Position numbers and translations under genes: made by a program. The notes below the pieces were generated by a model, which did no database searches, had not been told where the DNA came from, and saw only the letters and a list, made by a program, of their open reading frames with translations. 64,000 nt of DNA from Sphingomonas sp. S2M10 (GTDB lineage: Bacteria; Pseudomonadota; Alphaproteobacteria; Sphingomonadales; Sphingomonadaceae): the NCBI RefSeq assembly GCF_012650175.1, contig NZ_JAAILI010000034.1:1-64000 (forward strand), in the 5' to 3' direction. Below are positions 8,570 through 19,251 of the stretch, one piece after another. The stretch's first letter is position 1; each line of letters opens with the position of its first letter.

Positions 8570-9496
8570 TCAAGAGGGATGAGCAAGTGAGGCGAGTAGC
8601 TTGCGCGCGCCTTGCGGGGTGACCTTCAACAGGCGCGCGACAGCGGCCGGCTGAAGGCCCGGATAGGCAAGCTGCAGGCGGGCAAGGAGAGGGGCCTTGC
8701 TCCGCTTCGTGACGGCCAGATCGGTCTGGATGCGCGACGCCGCACGCTCGATCGCGTCGAGGTCGCGCAAGCCAGCATGCGCCGTCCGACCGATCGCCTG
8801 GGCCAAGGTCTCTGCCAGATCGGCGGGGGAGGGGGGCAGAAACTTGGACATCAGGATGAACGAGGGGATCACGCGGGTCGTGAAGCCAGCGCGGCACAGC
8901 ATCCGCGGTACGGCGGCGGCGATCAGCCAGTTTCGATCGCGTCCACGGGGAGGCAGCTCGAGAGCGCGACCATCGACGCTGACGACATCCCAGCTGCCTG
9001 GTGCCGCTGGTTCGGTCAGCGCGAACAGCTGGAAAATGCGGTTGGCGACAGAGAGGAGGTCACCGGAAGGGAAGGGGGCGTCCGCCACGGTTCGCAGCTG
9101 TCGCCACATCGGCCCGAAGTGCGCCAAGTCTTCGGCCGCATAAACCTTCGCCTCGGTGCGGTCATCGAGTACCGTACGGAGCACGTTGAGCGTGGCGCGG
9201 CCGAGCGAATCCTTGAGATCCTCGTCGCGGCTGAGCGCAAGGTGGAAGACGGCGGCAACCGAGATCGGATCGTTGAGGCCTTCGGAAGCGCGGGGAGGGG
9301 GTGTGCGGCCGGCGATCCAGTCCTGCAGGTCGCGCACCGCGATCGGCACGCCGGCGAGGCCGGCCAGGACGGTGGCGCCTTCCAGGCGCGAGCGCGCGAG
9401 AAAGATGTCGGCGCATGGACTACCGTGCAATCGGCCATCGAGGCGCCCGAGCAGGAGCAGGCTGTCGTCGGCGCGCAGGTTGTCTGTCCGCGTCAT
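8570..9496 (-). CDS. HTH protein, DUF1612-like
   Basis: A 308-residue protein of uncertain function. The N-terminal half (LGRLDGRLHGSP, FLARSRLEGAT) and the C-terminal helix-turn-helix-like segment (LLARLQLAYPGLQPAAVARLLKVTPQGARKLL) resemble the DUF1612/HTH proteins of rhizobial and sphingomonad plasmids. The layout suggests a DNA-binding regulator or a replicon-maintenance factor. It is the first gene of a pair with the DUF4238 gene. Family assignment is from memory of motifs only. Confidence 0.5.
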   Translation of the reverse strand: MTRTDNLRADDSLLLLGRLDGRLHGSPCADIFLARSRLEGATVLAGLAGVPIAVRDLQDWIAGRTPPPRASEGLNDPISVAAVFHLALSRDEDLKDSLGRATLNVLRTVLDDRTEAKVYAAEDLAHFGPMWRQLRTVADAPFPSGDLLSVANRIFQLFALTEPAAPGSWDVVSVDGRALELPPRGRDRNWLIAAAVPRMLCRAGFTTRVIPSFILMSKFLPPSPADLAETLAQAIGRTAHAGLRDLDAIERAASRIQTDLAVTKRSKAPLLARLQLAYPGLQPAAVARLLKVTPQGARKLLASLAHPS

Positions 9497-9658
9497 AGGA
9501 TGGCGACAATGCCATGGCGGGAAACCAAAGTCAGCAGTTCGTTTCTACATCCGTGACCTCCCGAAAGTGGACATTCGATAATTGCAGTTATCACATAAGC
9601 GGATTTGACCGTTCTTTATAAGGTGGGCTACAAGCGCGGCTGAGGAGCGAGGCGCGTC

Positions 9659-10897
9659 GTGAGCACCGAAACCGCCCGGGAAGGGCCAGAAATCCCCGTA
9701 GCGCCGCCTGAGGCTGTCCTGCCGGCCGTCAGGGCGCCGGCCGACCTTGCGTGGACGATCGTGCAGATGCGCGCCGGCGAGCGCATCACCGTCAACGAGG
9801 GCCTGATCGCCGCCTATCAGGCCGCTTCATCGCCCCATAGCATCCGTGCGCTCAAGTCCGACGTCGAGGCGTTCGATGCGTGGTGTAGGCGCAACAACCG
9901 GATTGCACTGCCGGCGACGGCCGAGACGGTGGCCGACTATCTCGACTCGCGGGCAGGCAAGGGGAGCCGCCCAGCCTCGCTATCCCGCTACAAGGCGTCG
10001 ATCGCCAAGATCCATCAGTTGCTCGAACTCAAGGACCCAACCCCCGCGCCGCTGGTGAAGCTGCGGCTGCAAGCGGTGCGCCGTGAGAAGGGCGCAGCGC
10101 AGAAGCAGGCAAGGCCGCTGCGGTTCAAGGGGCCGGTGCGCGACGTGGAACGCGACAAGGCGCGTGGTCTCAACGTCCGGGCGCTGCTCGAGAGCTGCGG
10201 AAACGATCTGCCGGGGCTGCGCGATCGCGCGCTGCTGTCTGCCGCCTATGACACCGGCCTGCGTGCGTCCGAGTTGGTAGCCGTGGCCATCGAGCATATC
10301 GAAGAGGCGATCGATCCCGAGGCGCGGCTGCTGCAGATCCTGCGCAGCAAGGGCGATCAAGACGGGGAGGGGGCAACCGCCTATCTCAGCCCGCGTACCG
10401 TGTCGGCGATCGCGGCCTGGACCGAAGCGGCCGGGATCACGGCGGGGCCGCTGTTCCGGCGGGTGCAGGTGCGGCGCTACAAGGCGCGCGCCGCCGTGCG
10501 CGGTCGGCCGATCGACAGCATCTCGGGGCGGGAGACCTGGGATCTGCGCAAGACGCTGCCCAGGCCTGCGGTGAAGGCGCGGGTCGAATATGACATCGGC
10601 ACCGTCGCGCTGCACCCGGGTTCGATCGGGCCGATCTTCCGCTCGATCATCCAGCGCGCGTTCGATCGTGGCGCTCTGCCCGACCTCACAGCCGAGGATC
10701 TGGCGCGGCTGCTCAAGGGCATCAGCGCGCACTCGACGCGGATCGGGCTGAACCAGGATCTGTTTGCGAGCGGAGAGGATCTGGCTGGGATCATGGATGC
10801 ATTGCGGTGGAAGTCACCGCGAATGCCACTCGCCTATAATCGCAACCTTGCTGCAGAGCAGGGCGCAGCGGGCAGGCTGATGGCGAAGATCGGCTGA
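9659..10897 (+). CDS. tyrosine recombinase / integrase
   Basis: A 412-residue integrase with an N-terminal SAM-like core-binding domain (about 55-130: SIRALKSDVEAFDAWCRRNN, then ADYLDSRAGKG) and a C-terminal catalytic domain. Visible catalytic elements are the first Arg in TGLRASEL, HSTR for the His-x-x-Arg box, and a Tyr in LAYNRNL as nucleophile. The start is GTG at 9659 with GAGGAG upstream. Plasmids of sphingomonads often carry such a stand-alone XerC-like recombinase, for resolution or cassette movement. No adjacent attachment repeat was recognised. Confidence 0.85.
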   Translation: MSTETAREGPEIPVAPPEAVLPAVRAPADLAWTIVQMRAGERITVNEGLIAAYQAASSPHSIRALKSDVEAFDAWCRRNNRIALPATAETVADYLDSRAGKGSRPASLSRYKASIAKIHQLLELKDPTPAPLVKLRLQAVRREKGAAQKQARPLRFKGPVRDVERDKARGLNVRALLESCGNDLPGLRDRALLSAAYDTGLRASELVAVAIEHIEEAIDPEARLLQILRSKGDQDGEGATAYLSPRTVSAIAAWTEAAGITAGPLFRRVQVRRYKARAAVRGRPIDSISGRETWDLRKTLPRPAVKARVEYDIGTVALHPGSIGPIFRSIIQRAFDRGALPDLTAEDLARLLKGISAHSTRIGLNQDLFASGEDLAGIMDALRWKSPRMPLAYNRNLAAEQGAAGRLMAKIG

Positions 10898-11018
10898 TGG
10901 GGTCGCTGGTCGACTCGATTGCAGGAGGGCGTCGCTCCCCAAGCAACCTCATCGGACCGGCATGAGCTTATGGAGCTGGCCGGTGGCCCTTGCCAGCAGC
11001 GGCACAATGGTCCGTGTT

Positions 11019-12386
11019 TCAGGGAAGGGGGCTTGAGATCGCCTTGATGGCCTTCAATCCCGTTCCAAAACGAGCGATCGCGTCCCTGTTTCTCTCCAGC
11101 TCGCCATAGGGCAGATAGGCGAAGTCGAGATCGGCAATACGGCTGAAAGCCGGGCGACGGAGTTGCGCGCGAACGTCCTGCTCGCGCGCATTCGGTGCGA
11201 CCAGGAATAGCCCGGCGGCAGCGTGCAGATCGCTCCCCGACAGCGCCAGATCGAGCATGCGCACGATCCCCGAGTAGATCGAGGTCGAATGTTCAACCTC
11301 GAACGCGGCGGCGACGCCGTCGCCACCCTTCGCCAGCCACAACACGTCGATGAGGCGGATCGAGTCCGCTCCGGGAGAGGTCGCAATGGCGTCTGGAAGG
11401 CGCTCGAGGCATCCCTGTCCAAGCGGGCAGCCAGCGTGAAGTCGACCGCGGTCATTGGCGGCGATCCACACATCGTAACCGAGGGCATGGCCGAGGTCGC
11501 GCAGCCAGGCCTGGATTTCGGCGTGCGTGCGATCGGTTTCGCCCTGCGCGGCGGCTGTCTTGTCGAGCCGGCTTGCCTCCGCTCTGGCATGTTCCAATCT
11601 GCCGAGCCAGTCGTCGGCCGCCGTTGCGTCATCCTCCAGCGGTGGCGCGGGATAGCGGCCCGAGCCAATGTCGAACAACAGTCCGCCGATCGCGCCGAGA
11701 TCGTTGGAGAGCAACTCGCGGTAACGGTCGTTGAGGTCGAGGATGCCGGCGCGCATGGCGAGAAAATGATCCCATGACCCGAGCTTCACCTTGGCGCCGG
11801 TGACGGCATTGTAGCCCTTGACGATCGCGGTATTGAAGGGCGGCACCAGCGTCGGGTGAAGGAAATAGAGCAGGTTGGCCGCCGCCGGCCCCAGCCCCTT
11901 GATCTTGAGCGCGTCTATGCTGCGGATGTGGCTGATGATCTCCTCGGCGGTATCGCAGCACGAGCAATTGTCGAGCAGGCGACCGAACGCCCGCTGGTTG
12001 TCCGGGCTTTCGTAGATGTCTGGAATGCGCAGCTTGGGCTTCCACAGCCAGGCATGGTCGGCGCCCTTGAAAATCTGCCGCTGTTCGGCGATCGAGTGGA
12101 CAACCGTTTCCAGTGACGAGCCGCGATAGGCGACGCCGAACCGCCCACTTTCGATTTCTGCGACCACCTGCTGCAGCCCGCGACGGATGGAGCGGAAGTT
12201 TTTCAGCCGTTCGTCCCACAGAAACCAGGAGCGATAGGTGGCGCCGGGATCGTCTCGCCAACGACGGACAAGCTCGCTCACGAGATCATGATGTGTCGCG
12301 GGTAACAAGGTCATACTGGCTGGGTCATCTAAACTGGGCTCCTTGCCGTTCAGGCTATCGCGAGCAAGGGCGGCTTGCACGTTCAA
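11019..12386 (-). CDS. putative helix-hairpin-helix nuclease
   Basis: A 455-residue protein with no name I can assign. The middle (IRSIDALKIKGLGPAAANLLYF) looks like a helix-hairpin-helix/DNA-glycosylase-type DNA-binding segment. The C-terminal third contains RLIDVLWL followed by AAFEVEHSTSIYSGI, an Asp...Glu-x-Glu arrangement reminiscent of PD-(D/E)XK nucleases. A restriction- or repair-type nuclease is therefore plausible but unproven. The start is uncertain: TTG at 12386, or ATG at 12314. Its last about 80 codons have a near-identical second copy in the chimeric frame at 45560-45862, 33 kb away. Confidence 0.55.
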   Translation of the reverse strand: MNVQAALARDSLNGKEPSLDDPASMTLLPATHHDLVSELVRRWRDDPGATYRSWFLWDERLKNFRSIRRGLQQVVAEIESGRFGVAYRGSSLETVVHSIAEQRQIFKGADHAWLWKPKLRIPDIYESPDNQRAFGRLLDNCSCCDTAEEIISHIRSIDALKIKGLGPAAANLLYFLHPTLVPPFNTAIVKGYNAVTGAKVKLGSWDHFLAMRAGILDLNDRYRELLSNDLGAIGGLLFDIGSGRYPAPPLEDDATAADDWLGRLEHARAEASRLDKTAAAQGETDRTHAEIQAWLRDLGHALGYDVWIAANDRGRLHAGCPLGQGCLERLPDAIATSPGADSIRLIDVLWLAKGGDGVAAAFEVEHSTSIYSGIVRMLDLALSGSDLHAAAGLFLVAPNAREQDVRAQLRRPAFSRIADLDFAYLPYGELERNRDAIARFGTGLKAIKAISSPLP

Positions 12387-12507
12387 TGTGCGATCCGCGA
12401 AGCGTGCTCAAATTGTCGGTGATCGCGCAGGGAAACGCCGCTGGCATTGGGCGTTGCCGGTCGCAACCGTCGACCGGGCGCACAGCCAGGCAGACGGCCG
12501 GCACGGG

Positions 12508-12531
12508 CGTCGCCGCCCGGGAGCGGCGACG
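12508..12531. terminator. GC-rich hairpin after the cus operon
   Basis: CGTCGCCGC, a six-base loop, then GCGGCGACG forms a perfect 9-bp stem about 30 nt downstream of the cusF stop. On the operon strand there is no clear T-run, so it may be a weak terminator or an mRNA-stabilising stem. Confidence 0.4.
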
Positions 12532-12562
12532 CAACCAGCTTTTTCCGGTCGAACTTAGCGGA

Positions 12563-12952
12563 TCACTGCTTTGCGATCGCGGTGACCTCGCCATCGCTGC
12601 CCTTGAGCGAGAGGTCGAAATCGACCTTGTCGCCGACCTTGACCGCATCGGTGATCGACGGCGCGGCCTTGAACGCCATCGTCATCGCGGGCCACTTGGC
12701 CTCCGGGATCGGACCATGATCGAGCGTGATCGTGCCTGCCGCCTTGTCGATCGCGGTGACGGTGCCATGGCCCTTGGCCTTGATCGCGGCGTTCGCGTCA
12801 GGCGCCATCGACATGTTGCCCATGTCGCCGCTCATGGTCGCGGCGGGCGCCGCCTCGTTGGTCTCAGTCGCAACGGGGGCCTCCGCCTTCTTGCCGCACG
12901 CGGCAGTCAGGGCGGCGAGGCCGAGGGCAATGGTCAGTCGTGCATGGTTCAT
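12563..12952 (-). CDS. cusF: CusF-type periplasmic Cu/Ag chaperone (lipoprotein)
   Basis: A 129-residue exported protein with a lipobox-like signal (LAALTAAC) and a C-terminal CusF fold containing WPAMTM (in EAKWPAMTMAF), which supplies the Trp and Met ligands for Cu(I)/Ag(I). It passes metal to the CusBA pump. The start at 12952 is chosen because the upstream codons AAGGAG form its ribosome site. It is the last gene of the operon, starting 12 nt after cusA. A second CusF-like domain is fused to CusB in the same operon. Confidence 0.9.
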   Translation of the reverse strand: MNHARLTIALGLAALTAACGKKAEAPVATETNEAAPAATMSGDMGNMSMAPDANAAIKAKGHGTVTAIDKAAGTITLDHGPIPEAKWPAMTMAFKAAPSITDAVKVGDKVDFDLSLKGSDGEVTAIAKQ

Positions 12953-12963
12953 CGTCTTCTCCT

Positions 12964-15900
12964 TCATGATGAAACGGGTTGAGGGATGGGATCGGTCTTG
13001 GGCCGGCGCAACAGCAGGTAGGCGGCGGGCAGGACGAACATTGAGAGCAAGGGCGCGGTCAGCATGCCGCCGATCATCGGCGCGGCAATCCGGCTCATGA
13101 CCTCCGAACCCGCGCCTGATCCCAGCAGGATCGGCAGCAGGCCGGCCAGGATCACCGCCACCGTCATCGCCTTGGGACGGACGCGCAGCAGCGCGCCTTC
13201 GCGCACGGCGGCCTCGACCTCGGCAGCGTCCGGATGTGCGCCGCGCTCGGCCAGCGCGTTCTTGAGATAGATCAGCATCACCACCCCGAACTCGGCGGAG
13301 ACGCCGGCGAGCGCGATGAACCCGACCCCGGTGGCGATCGACTGGTTGAACCCCAGCAGATAAAGCGTCCAGATGCCGCCGGTCAGCGCAAACGGCAGCG
13401 TCCCCATGATCAGCGCCGCCTCGTCGAAGCGGCCGAAGATGAGGTAGAGCAGCACGAAGATGATCAGCAGCGTCGCGGGCACGACCAGCTTCAAGCGGTC
13501 GACCGCGCGCTCGAGATATTCGAACTGGCCAGAGTAAGCGATGCTGACCCCAGGCGAGAGCCTGACCTGTTTCGCCACCGCACGCTGCAGATCGCCGACC
13601 ACCGAGGCAAGATCGCGCCCGCGCACATCGACGTAGACCCAGGTCGAAGGCCGGGCATTCTCGGTCTTGAGCATCGGCGGTCCCTCGGCGATCGAGACGT
13701 TTGCCACGGTGCCCAAGGTGATCTGCTGGCCCGCGGGCGTCAGGATCGGTAGCGCCCGCAGCCTTTCGAGGCTGTCGCGCAATTCGCGCGGATAGCGCAC
13801 GCTGATCGGATAGCGGGCGAGGCCCTCGACCGTCTCGCCGATCGTCTCGCCGCCGATCGCGCCGGAGACGATGGCCTGGACGTCGGCGATGTTGAGCCCG
13901 AACCGCGCGGCGGCGGCGCGGTCTATGTCGACATCGACATAGCGTCCGCCGGTCAGCCGCTCGGCGAGCGCCGAGCTGACGCCGGGCACGCTCCTGGCCA
14001 CGGTCTCGACATCATGCGCGATGCGGTCGAGCTCGGCGAGGTCACTGCCCGACACCTTGACCCCGATCGGGCTCTTGATGCCCGTCGCGAGCATGTCGAT
14101 GCGGTTGCGGATCGGCGGCACCCAGATATTGGCGAGACCCGGAAGCTTCACCCGGCGATCGAGCTCGTCGACAAGGCGTTCGGGCGTCATGCCCGACCGC
14201 CACTGGTCGCGGGGCTTGAATTGGATCGTCGTCTCGAACATTTCGAGCGGCGCGGGATCGGTCGCGGTCTCGGCGCGGCCGGCCTTGCCGAACACGCTTT
14301 CGACTTCGGGCACGGTCTTGATCAGGCGGTCGGTCTGCTGGAGCAGCTCACTCGCCTTGGCGGCCGAGAGGCCCGGCAGCGCCGAGGGCATGTAGAGCAG
14401 GTCGCCCTCGTCGAGATTGGGCATGAACTCGCCGCCGAGCCGGCTGAGCGGCCAGGCCGTGGTGGCGAACACCAGAGCCGCGATCAGCAGCACTGCCTTG
14501 GGCCGCTTCATCGTCCAGTCGATCGCGGGCCGGTAGATATTGGTGAGCCAGCGATTGACCGGATTGGCCTGCTCGGCCGGAATGCGGCCCCGGATCAGCC
14601 AGCCCATCAGGATCGGCACCAGGGTCACCGACAGGATCGCGGCCGCGCCCATCGCATAGGTCTTGGTGAAGGCGAGCGGCGCGAACAGCCGGCCTTCCTG
14701 CGCCTCCAGGGTGAAGACCGGAATGAACGACAGCGTGATGATCAGCAGGCTGAAGAACAGCGCCGGCCCGACCTCGGCCGCCGCCTCGGTGACGACGATC
14801 CAGCGCATCTCGCCATCGAGATGTCTGTCCGGGTGATCCTGCTCCCAGCGTTCGATCCTCTTGTGGGCGTTCTCGATCATGACGACCGCCGCATCCACCA
14901 TCGCGCCGATGGCGATGGCGATGCCGCCCAGCGACATGATGTTGGCGTTCACCCCCTGGAACCGCATTACGACGAACGCGGCCAGCACACCGAGCGGCAA
15001 GGTCAGGATCGCGACCAGCGCCGAGCGGACGTGCCAGAGGAACAGGGCGCAGACCAATGCGACGACGATGAACTCCTCGACCAGCTTGCGGGTGAGGTTC
15101 TCGACCGCGCGATCGATCAGCTGCGAGCGGTCATAGACCGTGACCACCTCGACGCCCGGCGGCAGGCTTTTCCTGAGATCGGCGAGCTTGTCCTTGACCG
15201 CCGCGATGGTCTCACGGGCGTTCTTGCCTGACCGAAGAATAACGACGCCGCCGGCGACCTCGCCTTCGCCGTTCAGTTCGGCGATGCCGCGCCGCATCTC
15301 GGGGCCGACCTGGATCGTGGCGACATCGCCGAGCCGGACGGGCACGCCGCCCGCCGCAGTCTTGAGCGGGATTGCCCGGAAATCGTCGAGCGTTTTCAGA
15401 TAGCCCGAGGCGCGGACCATATATTCGGCCTCGGCCATTTCCAGCACCGAGCCGCCGGCTTCCTGATTGGCTTGGCTGATCGCCTGCACTGCCTGGGCGT
15501 GGGTTACGCCGTAGGCCGCGAGCTTCACCGGATCGAGCAGCACCTGGTACTGCTTGACCATGCCGCCGATGCTGGCGACTTCGGCCACGCCGGTCACGGT
15601 CTTCAGCTCGTAGCGCAGGAACCAGTCCTGCAACCCGCGAAGCTGCGAGAGATCGTGCCGGCCGGTGCGGTCGACCAGCGCATATTCATAGACCCAGCCG
15701 ACCCCGGTCGCGTCCGGCCCGAGCGCGCTGCGGGCGCTGGCCGGCAACCGACCCTGGACCTGGTTGAGATATTCGAGCACGCGGCTGCGCGCCCAGTAGA
15801 GATCGGTGCCGTCCTCGAAGATCACATAGACGAAGCTGTCGCCGAAGAAGCTATAGCCGCGCACCGTCTTGGCGCCGGGCACCGACAGCATGGTGGTGGT

Positions 15901-16107
15901 GAGCGGATAGGTGATCTGGTTCTCGACGATCTGCGGCGCCTGACCCGGATAGGAAGTGCGGATCACGACCTGCACGTCGGAAAGATCGGGCAGCGCGTCG
16001 ATCGGGGTCGAGCGCACCGCCCACAGGCCCGCGCCGACCAGCGCGAGCATGCCGAGCACGACGAAGAAGCGGTTCCTCACCGACCAGCGGATGAGATGGG
16101 CGATCAC
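12964..16107 (-). CDS. cusA: heavy-metal RND efflux pump CusA
   Basis: A 1047-residue inner-membrane proton/metal antiporter. The RND signature helix ([20 protein letters not shown]) follows the first large periplasmic loop. The segment [20 protein letters not shown] contains a Met at a position where CusA has a Cu(I)/Ag(I) ligand, which favours Cu/Ag over Co/Zn/Cd pumps of the CzcA type. The length is normal for the family. Its start overlaps the end of the CusB gene by 4 nt, so the two are translationally coupled. Confidence 0.93.
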   Translation of the reverse strand: MIAHLIRWSVRNRFFVVLGMLALVGAGLWAVRSTPIDALPDLSDVQVVIRTSYPGQAPQIVENQITYPLTTTMLSVPGAKTVRGYSFFGDSFVYVIFEDGTDLYWARSRVLEYLNQVQGRLPASARSALGPDATGVGWVYEYALVDRTGRHDLSQLRGLQDWFLRYELKTVTGVAEVASIGGMVKQYQVLLDPVKLAAYGVTHAQAVQAISQANQEAGGSVLEMAEAEYMVRASGYLKTLDDFRAIPLKTAAGGVPVRLGDVATIQVGPEMRRGIAELNGEGEVAGGVVILRSGKNARETIAAVKDKLADLRKSLPPGVEVVTVYDRSQLIDRAVENLTRKLVEEFIVVALVCALFLWHVRSALVAILTLPLGVLAAFVVMRFQGVNANIMSLGGIAIAIGAMVDAAVVMIENAHKRIERWEQDHPDRHLDGEMRWIVVTEAAAEVGPALFFSLLIITLSFIPVFTLEAQEGRLFAPLAFTKTYAMGAAAILSVTLVPILMGWLIRGRIPAEQANPVNRWLTNIYRPAIDWTMKRPKAVLLIAALVFATTAWPLSRLGGEFMPNLDEGDLLYMPSALPGLSAAKASELLQQTDRLIKTVPEVESVFGKAGRAETATDPAPLEMFETTIQFKPRDQWRSGMTPERLVDELDRRVKLPGLANIWVPPIRNRIDMLATGIKSPIGVKVSGSDLAELDRIAHDVETVARSVPGVSSALAERLTGGRYVDVDIDRAAAARFGLNIADVQAIVSGAIGGETIGETVEGLARYPISVRYPRELRDSLERLRALPILTPAGQQITLGTVANVSIAEGPPMLKTENARPSTWVYVDVRGRDLASVVGDLQRAVAKQVRLSPGVSIAYSGQFEYLERAVDRLKLVVPATLLIIFVLLYLIFGRFDEAALIMGTLPFALTGGIWTLYLLGFNQSIATGVGFIALAGVSAEFGVVMLIYLKNALAERGAHPDAAEVEAAVREGALLRVRPKAMTVAVILAGLLPILLGSGAGSEVMSRIAAPMIGGMLTAPLLSMFVLPAAYLLLRRPKTDPIPQPVSS

Positions 16108-17594
16108 TGGCCCGCCACCTTCGCCATATGCCGCAGCGTCGGTCCCGCCGGGGGCCGGTCGAACCCGAACCGGACCCGGTCACCCGCCTTGAAGCCGCGC
16201 GCGATGCCCGGATTGGCGAGCGCGAAGGTCATCGTCATCGCCGGCCAGTCGAGCGCGGGAACGGGCTCGTGGCTGAGCGTCACCGAATTGGCCGTGATCC
16301 GCTCGATCTTGCCCGTCGTCTCGTACAGCGTGGCTTTCGACGCCGGCGCGGCGATGGTCGCCGATGCCGCACCGCCGCCGATCGGCCGCGCCTCGATTCC
16401 CGACAGGCTCGCCTCGGAATCGATCAGGAACTGCCCCGAGACGACGACGTTCTCGCCGGGCGACAGGCCGGCAAGGATCTCGGTCTCGCCGCCTGCCTCG
16501 CGGCCGATGCGGACCTCGGCGGGATGATAGCGCCCGTCGCCTGCGGCCAGCATGACGAGCGTGCGCCTGCCCGTGCGGATCACCGCTTCGCTCGGCACCA
16601 GCAGCGCCGGCTTGGCATCGCCGCCAAGCGCGACGCTGGCGAACATGCCCGGCCGCAACCGGCCGTCCCGGTTGGGCAGCTCGATCCGCACGGTGAGCGT
16701 GCGGCTGTCGGCCTGCGTGGTCGGCAGGATCGCGATCACCCGGCCGGCGAAGCGCTCGCCGGGGAAGCCCGCCAGCGTGGTGCTGGCATTCTGGCCGACC
16801 CGGACATCGCCCGCGCGCGCTTCGGGCACCGCGGCATTGAGCCAGACGGTGCCGAGCCCGCTTACCTGGGCGAGCGTCTGGCCCATGGCGAGCGTCACGC
16901 CGGCACGGGCGTCGAGCGTCTGGATCGTGCCCGAGATCGGCGTCGTGATCGTCACCACGCCGTTCGGGCGTCCGCTCCGCTCGACGCTGGCGATGAGGCC
17001 GTCGGACATGCCCATCAGCCGCAGTCGCTGGCGCGCGGCCGCGGTGAGGTCGGGCTTGCCGAGCCGCCTGACGCTCAGATATTCGGTCTGCGCGCCGCCC
17101 CATTCGGGCAGGAGCAGGTCCGCGATCGGCGCGCCGGCGCGGACCACGTCCCCGGGCGCTCGCGCATAGACGCGGCTCACGAACCCGCCCGAACGCGCCT
17201 GGATGACGGCGACGTCGCGCTGGTTGAAGTCGATCGTGCCGGTGACCTCGAGGGCCGAGGCAAGGCTGCCCATCTTCGCCGCGACGACCCGCAATCCCAG
17301 GCTCTGCCGCGCGGCGGGATCGACGGCGACCGTGGGGGCCGCGCCGGCGCTTCCTCCGTCCGCGTATCGCGGCACGAGCTGCATATCCATGAAGGGCGAC
17401 TTGCCGGGCTTGTCGAACTTCTGGTTGGGGAACATCGGATCGTACCAGTAAAGGACTTTGCCTGCCCCGGCGGGCGTGGTCGCCTCCGATTGCGGTGCCT
17501 GGCGATGGCCAGCCCAATAGCCTGTGCCGCCGGCCAGCAGCGCGACAGCCAGGATCGATGCGCCCCAGCGCAGCGCGGATTTATCGAGCGTCAT
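16104..17594 (-). CDS. cusB: RND periplasmic adaptor CusB with fused CusF domain
   Basis: A 496-residue membrane-fusion protein linking CusA to the outer-membrane channel. An N-terminal membrane anchor precedes a heavy-metal-binding segment ([20 protein letters not shown], with Met and Asp ligands), then barrel-sandwich and beta-barrel domains. The C-terminal about 80 residues form an extra CusF-like domain with [10 protein letters not shown], so this operon has a tethered as well as a free chaperone. It overlaps the genes on both sides by 4 nt. Confidence 0.92.
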   Translation of the reverse strand: MTLDKSALRWGASILAVALLAGGTGYWAGHRQAPQSEATTPAGAGKVLYWYDPMFPNQKFDKPGKSPFMDMQLVPRYADGGSAGAAPTVAVDPAARQSLGLRVVAAKMGSLASALEVTGTIDFNQRDVAVIQARSGGFVSRVYARAPGDVVRAGAPIADLLLPEWGGAQTEYLSVRRLGKPDLTAAARQRLRLMGMSDGLIASVERSGRPNGVVTITTPISGTIQTLDARAGVTLAMGQTLAQVSGLGTVWLNAAVPEARAGDVRVGQNASTTLAGFPGERFAGRVIAILPTTQADSRTLTVRIELPNRDGRLRPGMFASVALGGDAKPALLVPSEAVIRTGRRTLVMLAAGDGRYHPAEVRIGREAGGETEILAGLSPGENVVVSGQFLIDSEASLSGIEARPIGGGAASATIAAPASKATLYETTGKIERITANSVTLSHEPVPALDWPAMTMTFALANPGIARGFKAGDRVRFGFDRPPAGPTLRHMAKVAGQ

Positions 17595-18853
17595 GGCCGC
17601 TCCTCCCCATAGGTGATAGTGATGCGGACCGCGTCGCGCGCGACGTCGGCTTCGCGGTTAAGCGCCTCGACCTCGGCCTCCGCGAGCCCGAGCGTCGTGA
17701 GCAGCGCGGCGCCAAGGTCGAGCTTGCCGGCGCCATAGCTGTCGCGGTCGAGCTCGGCGCGGTGCCTGGCGAGTGGCACCAGCGTCTCGCGGGCATTGCG
17801 CAACCGGGAGAGATGCATGGCATGGTCTGCGAGATCGGCGTCGAGCTGCGCCACCAGCTCGCGGCGGATCGCCTCGCGGTCGAACCGACCCCCTTGCGCA
17901 AGGCTCTCGCTTGCAGCGATCCTGGGGTTCTGGCGCTTGCCGGCGAACAGCGGCAGGTCGATCGACACGCCGACCGAGGCCATGTCGCCGTACATGGGAT
18001 CGCGCCGGCCATAGGTGACGCCGACCTTCCAGTCGGGGCGCTTGTCGGCGCGCGCGAGACGCACGTCCGCTTCGGCGACTGCGATCCGCGCGTCCTGCGC
18101 GCGCAGGGCGGGAAGCGCATCGATCCCGGCCCGCAGCCGGATCGGATCGACATCGAGCATCGGCGGGTCGCCCGTCGCCTGCGGGTCGGGGTCGCCGGTA
18201 TAGCGCGCGAGCCGGGCCCGCGCCTGCGCCACCACCGCAGCCATCTCGGCGCGGCGATCGGCGAGGGCGGCGCGGAGCTGGTCGGGCTCGAGCGCCTGGC
18301 TCGGGCGCGCGCTGCCCGACGCCAGGCGTGCGGTCACGGTCTTCTGCAGGTCGTCGAGGCTGGCATCGAGCAGGTCGAGCTGCCGGAGCCGGCGTTCTCC
18401 ATAATAGAGATCGACCCAGGCGAGGGCGGTCTCGAGCCGCACGTTGCGGCCTTCGACCAGCTCGCCCGCCTCGGCGATACCGATATCGGCCGCGGCGCGC
18501 GCGGCGCGTGCATGGCGCTTGGCGAGATTGGGGAAGGTCTGGCTGAACCCGATCGTCGCCATAGTGAAATCGTCGCGCGTGAAGCTGCCGGCATTGGGGC
18601 CGCTCACCGGGAAGTTCTGCAGGCCCAGGTCGAGCGTAGGATCGGGCAGGCGATCGGCCGCGACCGCCGAAGAGCGGGCGCCGGCTGTCGCCGCCGCGCG
18701 CGCCTTGAGGCTTGGCGCGTTGGCGGCAGCGAGCCTCACTGCCTGCTCGTAGGTGAGCGGGCCGGCCGACACCGGCACGGCCCAGGCGCTCGCAAGCGTC
18801 GCACCGAGAGAGAGCAACAGGCGTCGCACAGCGCGCCTCGGCATCATGATCAT
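17591..18853 (-). CDS. cusC: outer-membrane efflux channel (TolC family, CusC)
   Basis: A protein of about 420 residues with two TolC-type repeats rich in coiled-coil helix (LTYEQAVRLAAANAPSLKAR at the N-terminus is the typical first helix). It forms the outer-membrane exit duct of the CusCBA pump. The start at 18853 is preferred because GAGGGG lies 9 nt upstream; other in-frame ATG codons lie within 18 nt and an upstream TTG at 18889. It is the first pump gene of the operon. Confidence 0.88.
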   Translation of the reverse strand: MIMMPRRAVRRLLLSLGATLASAWAVPVSAGPLTYEQAVRLAAANAPSLKARAAATAGARSSAVAADRLPDPTLDLGLQNFPVSGPNAGSFTRDDFTMATIGFSQTFPNLAKRHARAARAAADIGIAEAGELVEGRNVRLETALAWVDLYYGERRLRQLDLLDASLDDLQKTVTARLASGSARPSQALEPDQLRAALADRRAEMAAVVAQARARLARYTGDPDPQATGDPPMLDVDPIRLRAGIDALPALRAQDARIAVAEADVRLARADKRPDWKVGVTYGRRDPMYGDMASVGVSIDLPLFAGKRQNPRIAASESLAQGGRFDREAIRRELVAQLDADLADHAMHLSRLRNARETLVPLARHRAELDRDSYGAGKLDLGAALLTTLGLAEAEVEALNREADVARDAVRITITYGEERP

Positions 18854-18916
18854 GGATATCATCCCCTCATGACAGAGGCGGCGCGCCAAGATGTGACGCG
18901 CCGCTCCGGAGCGGGT

Positions 18917-19174
18917 TTAGCCCTTGTCCGACCTGACTGCGCCGCGCATGCAGTCGGCGGCGCTTGCCTGCATCATCGCGCAATCGCAGCTGGCCATGTC
19001 CCGGCTGTCGGGCACCCATATGCGGACACGCGCAGGGCCAGTCGCCCGCGGACCATATTGCGGCGCCGACCGCCATTCCCAATGGCCTTGCGGCGTGCGG
19101 CTCGCGTCGGTTGCAAGCGCAGGCGCGGCGAGACTGAGGGCCGCCACAAGGGCGGCCGGAAGCAGTTTGATCAT
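18917..19174 (-). CDS. small exported protein of the cus operon
   Basis: An 85-residue protein with a clean Sec signal (MIKLLPAALVAALSLAAPALA). The mature part ends in a Cys-containing stretch (MASCDCAMMQASAADCM) with three Cys and four Met residues that could bind a soft metal. I do not recognise a named family. It lies 63 nt upstream of cusC, so it is probably part of the cus operon. The start is the ATG after the out-of-family leader codons of the longer open frame. Confidence 0.65.
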   Translation of the reverse strand: MIKLLPAALVAALSLAAPALATDASRTPQGHWEWRSAPQYGPRATGPARVRIWVPDSRDMASCDCAMMQASAADCMRGAVRSDKG

Positions 19175-19251
19175 CACGAAAACCTTTGACTGAAAAGAAG
19201 GAAACCGGGCGCGCACGCATCGATCGATGCGCGCAGCCCGTGCTCGTTCAA

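Noticed and set aside
14014..15231. 405-codon open frame on the plus strand inside cusA
   Set aside because: It is fully antisense to a clear RND pump gene. Its composition (Arg, His, Asp-rich, no domains) is typical of shadow frames in high-GC DNA.
16128..17612. 494-codon plus-strand frame opposite cusB
   Set aside because: Antisense shadow of a well-supported gene; no recognisable motif.
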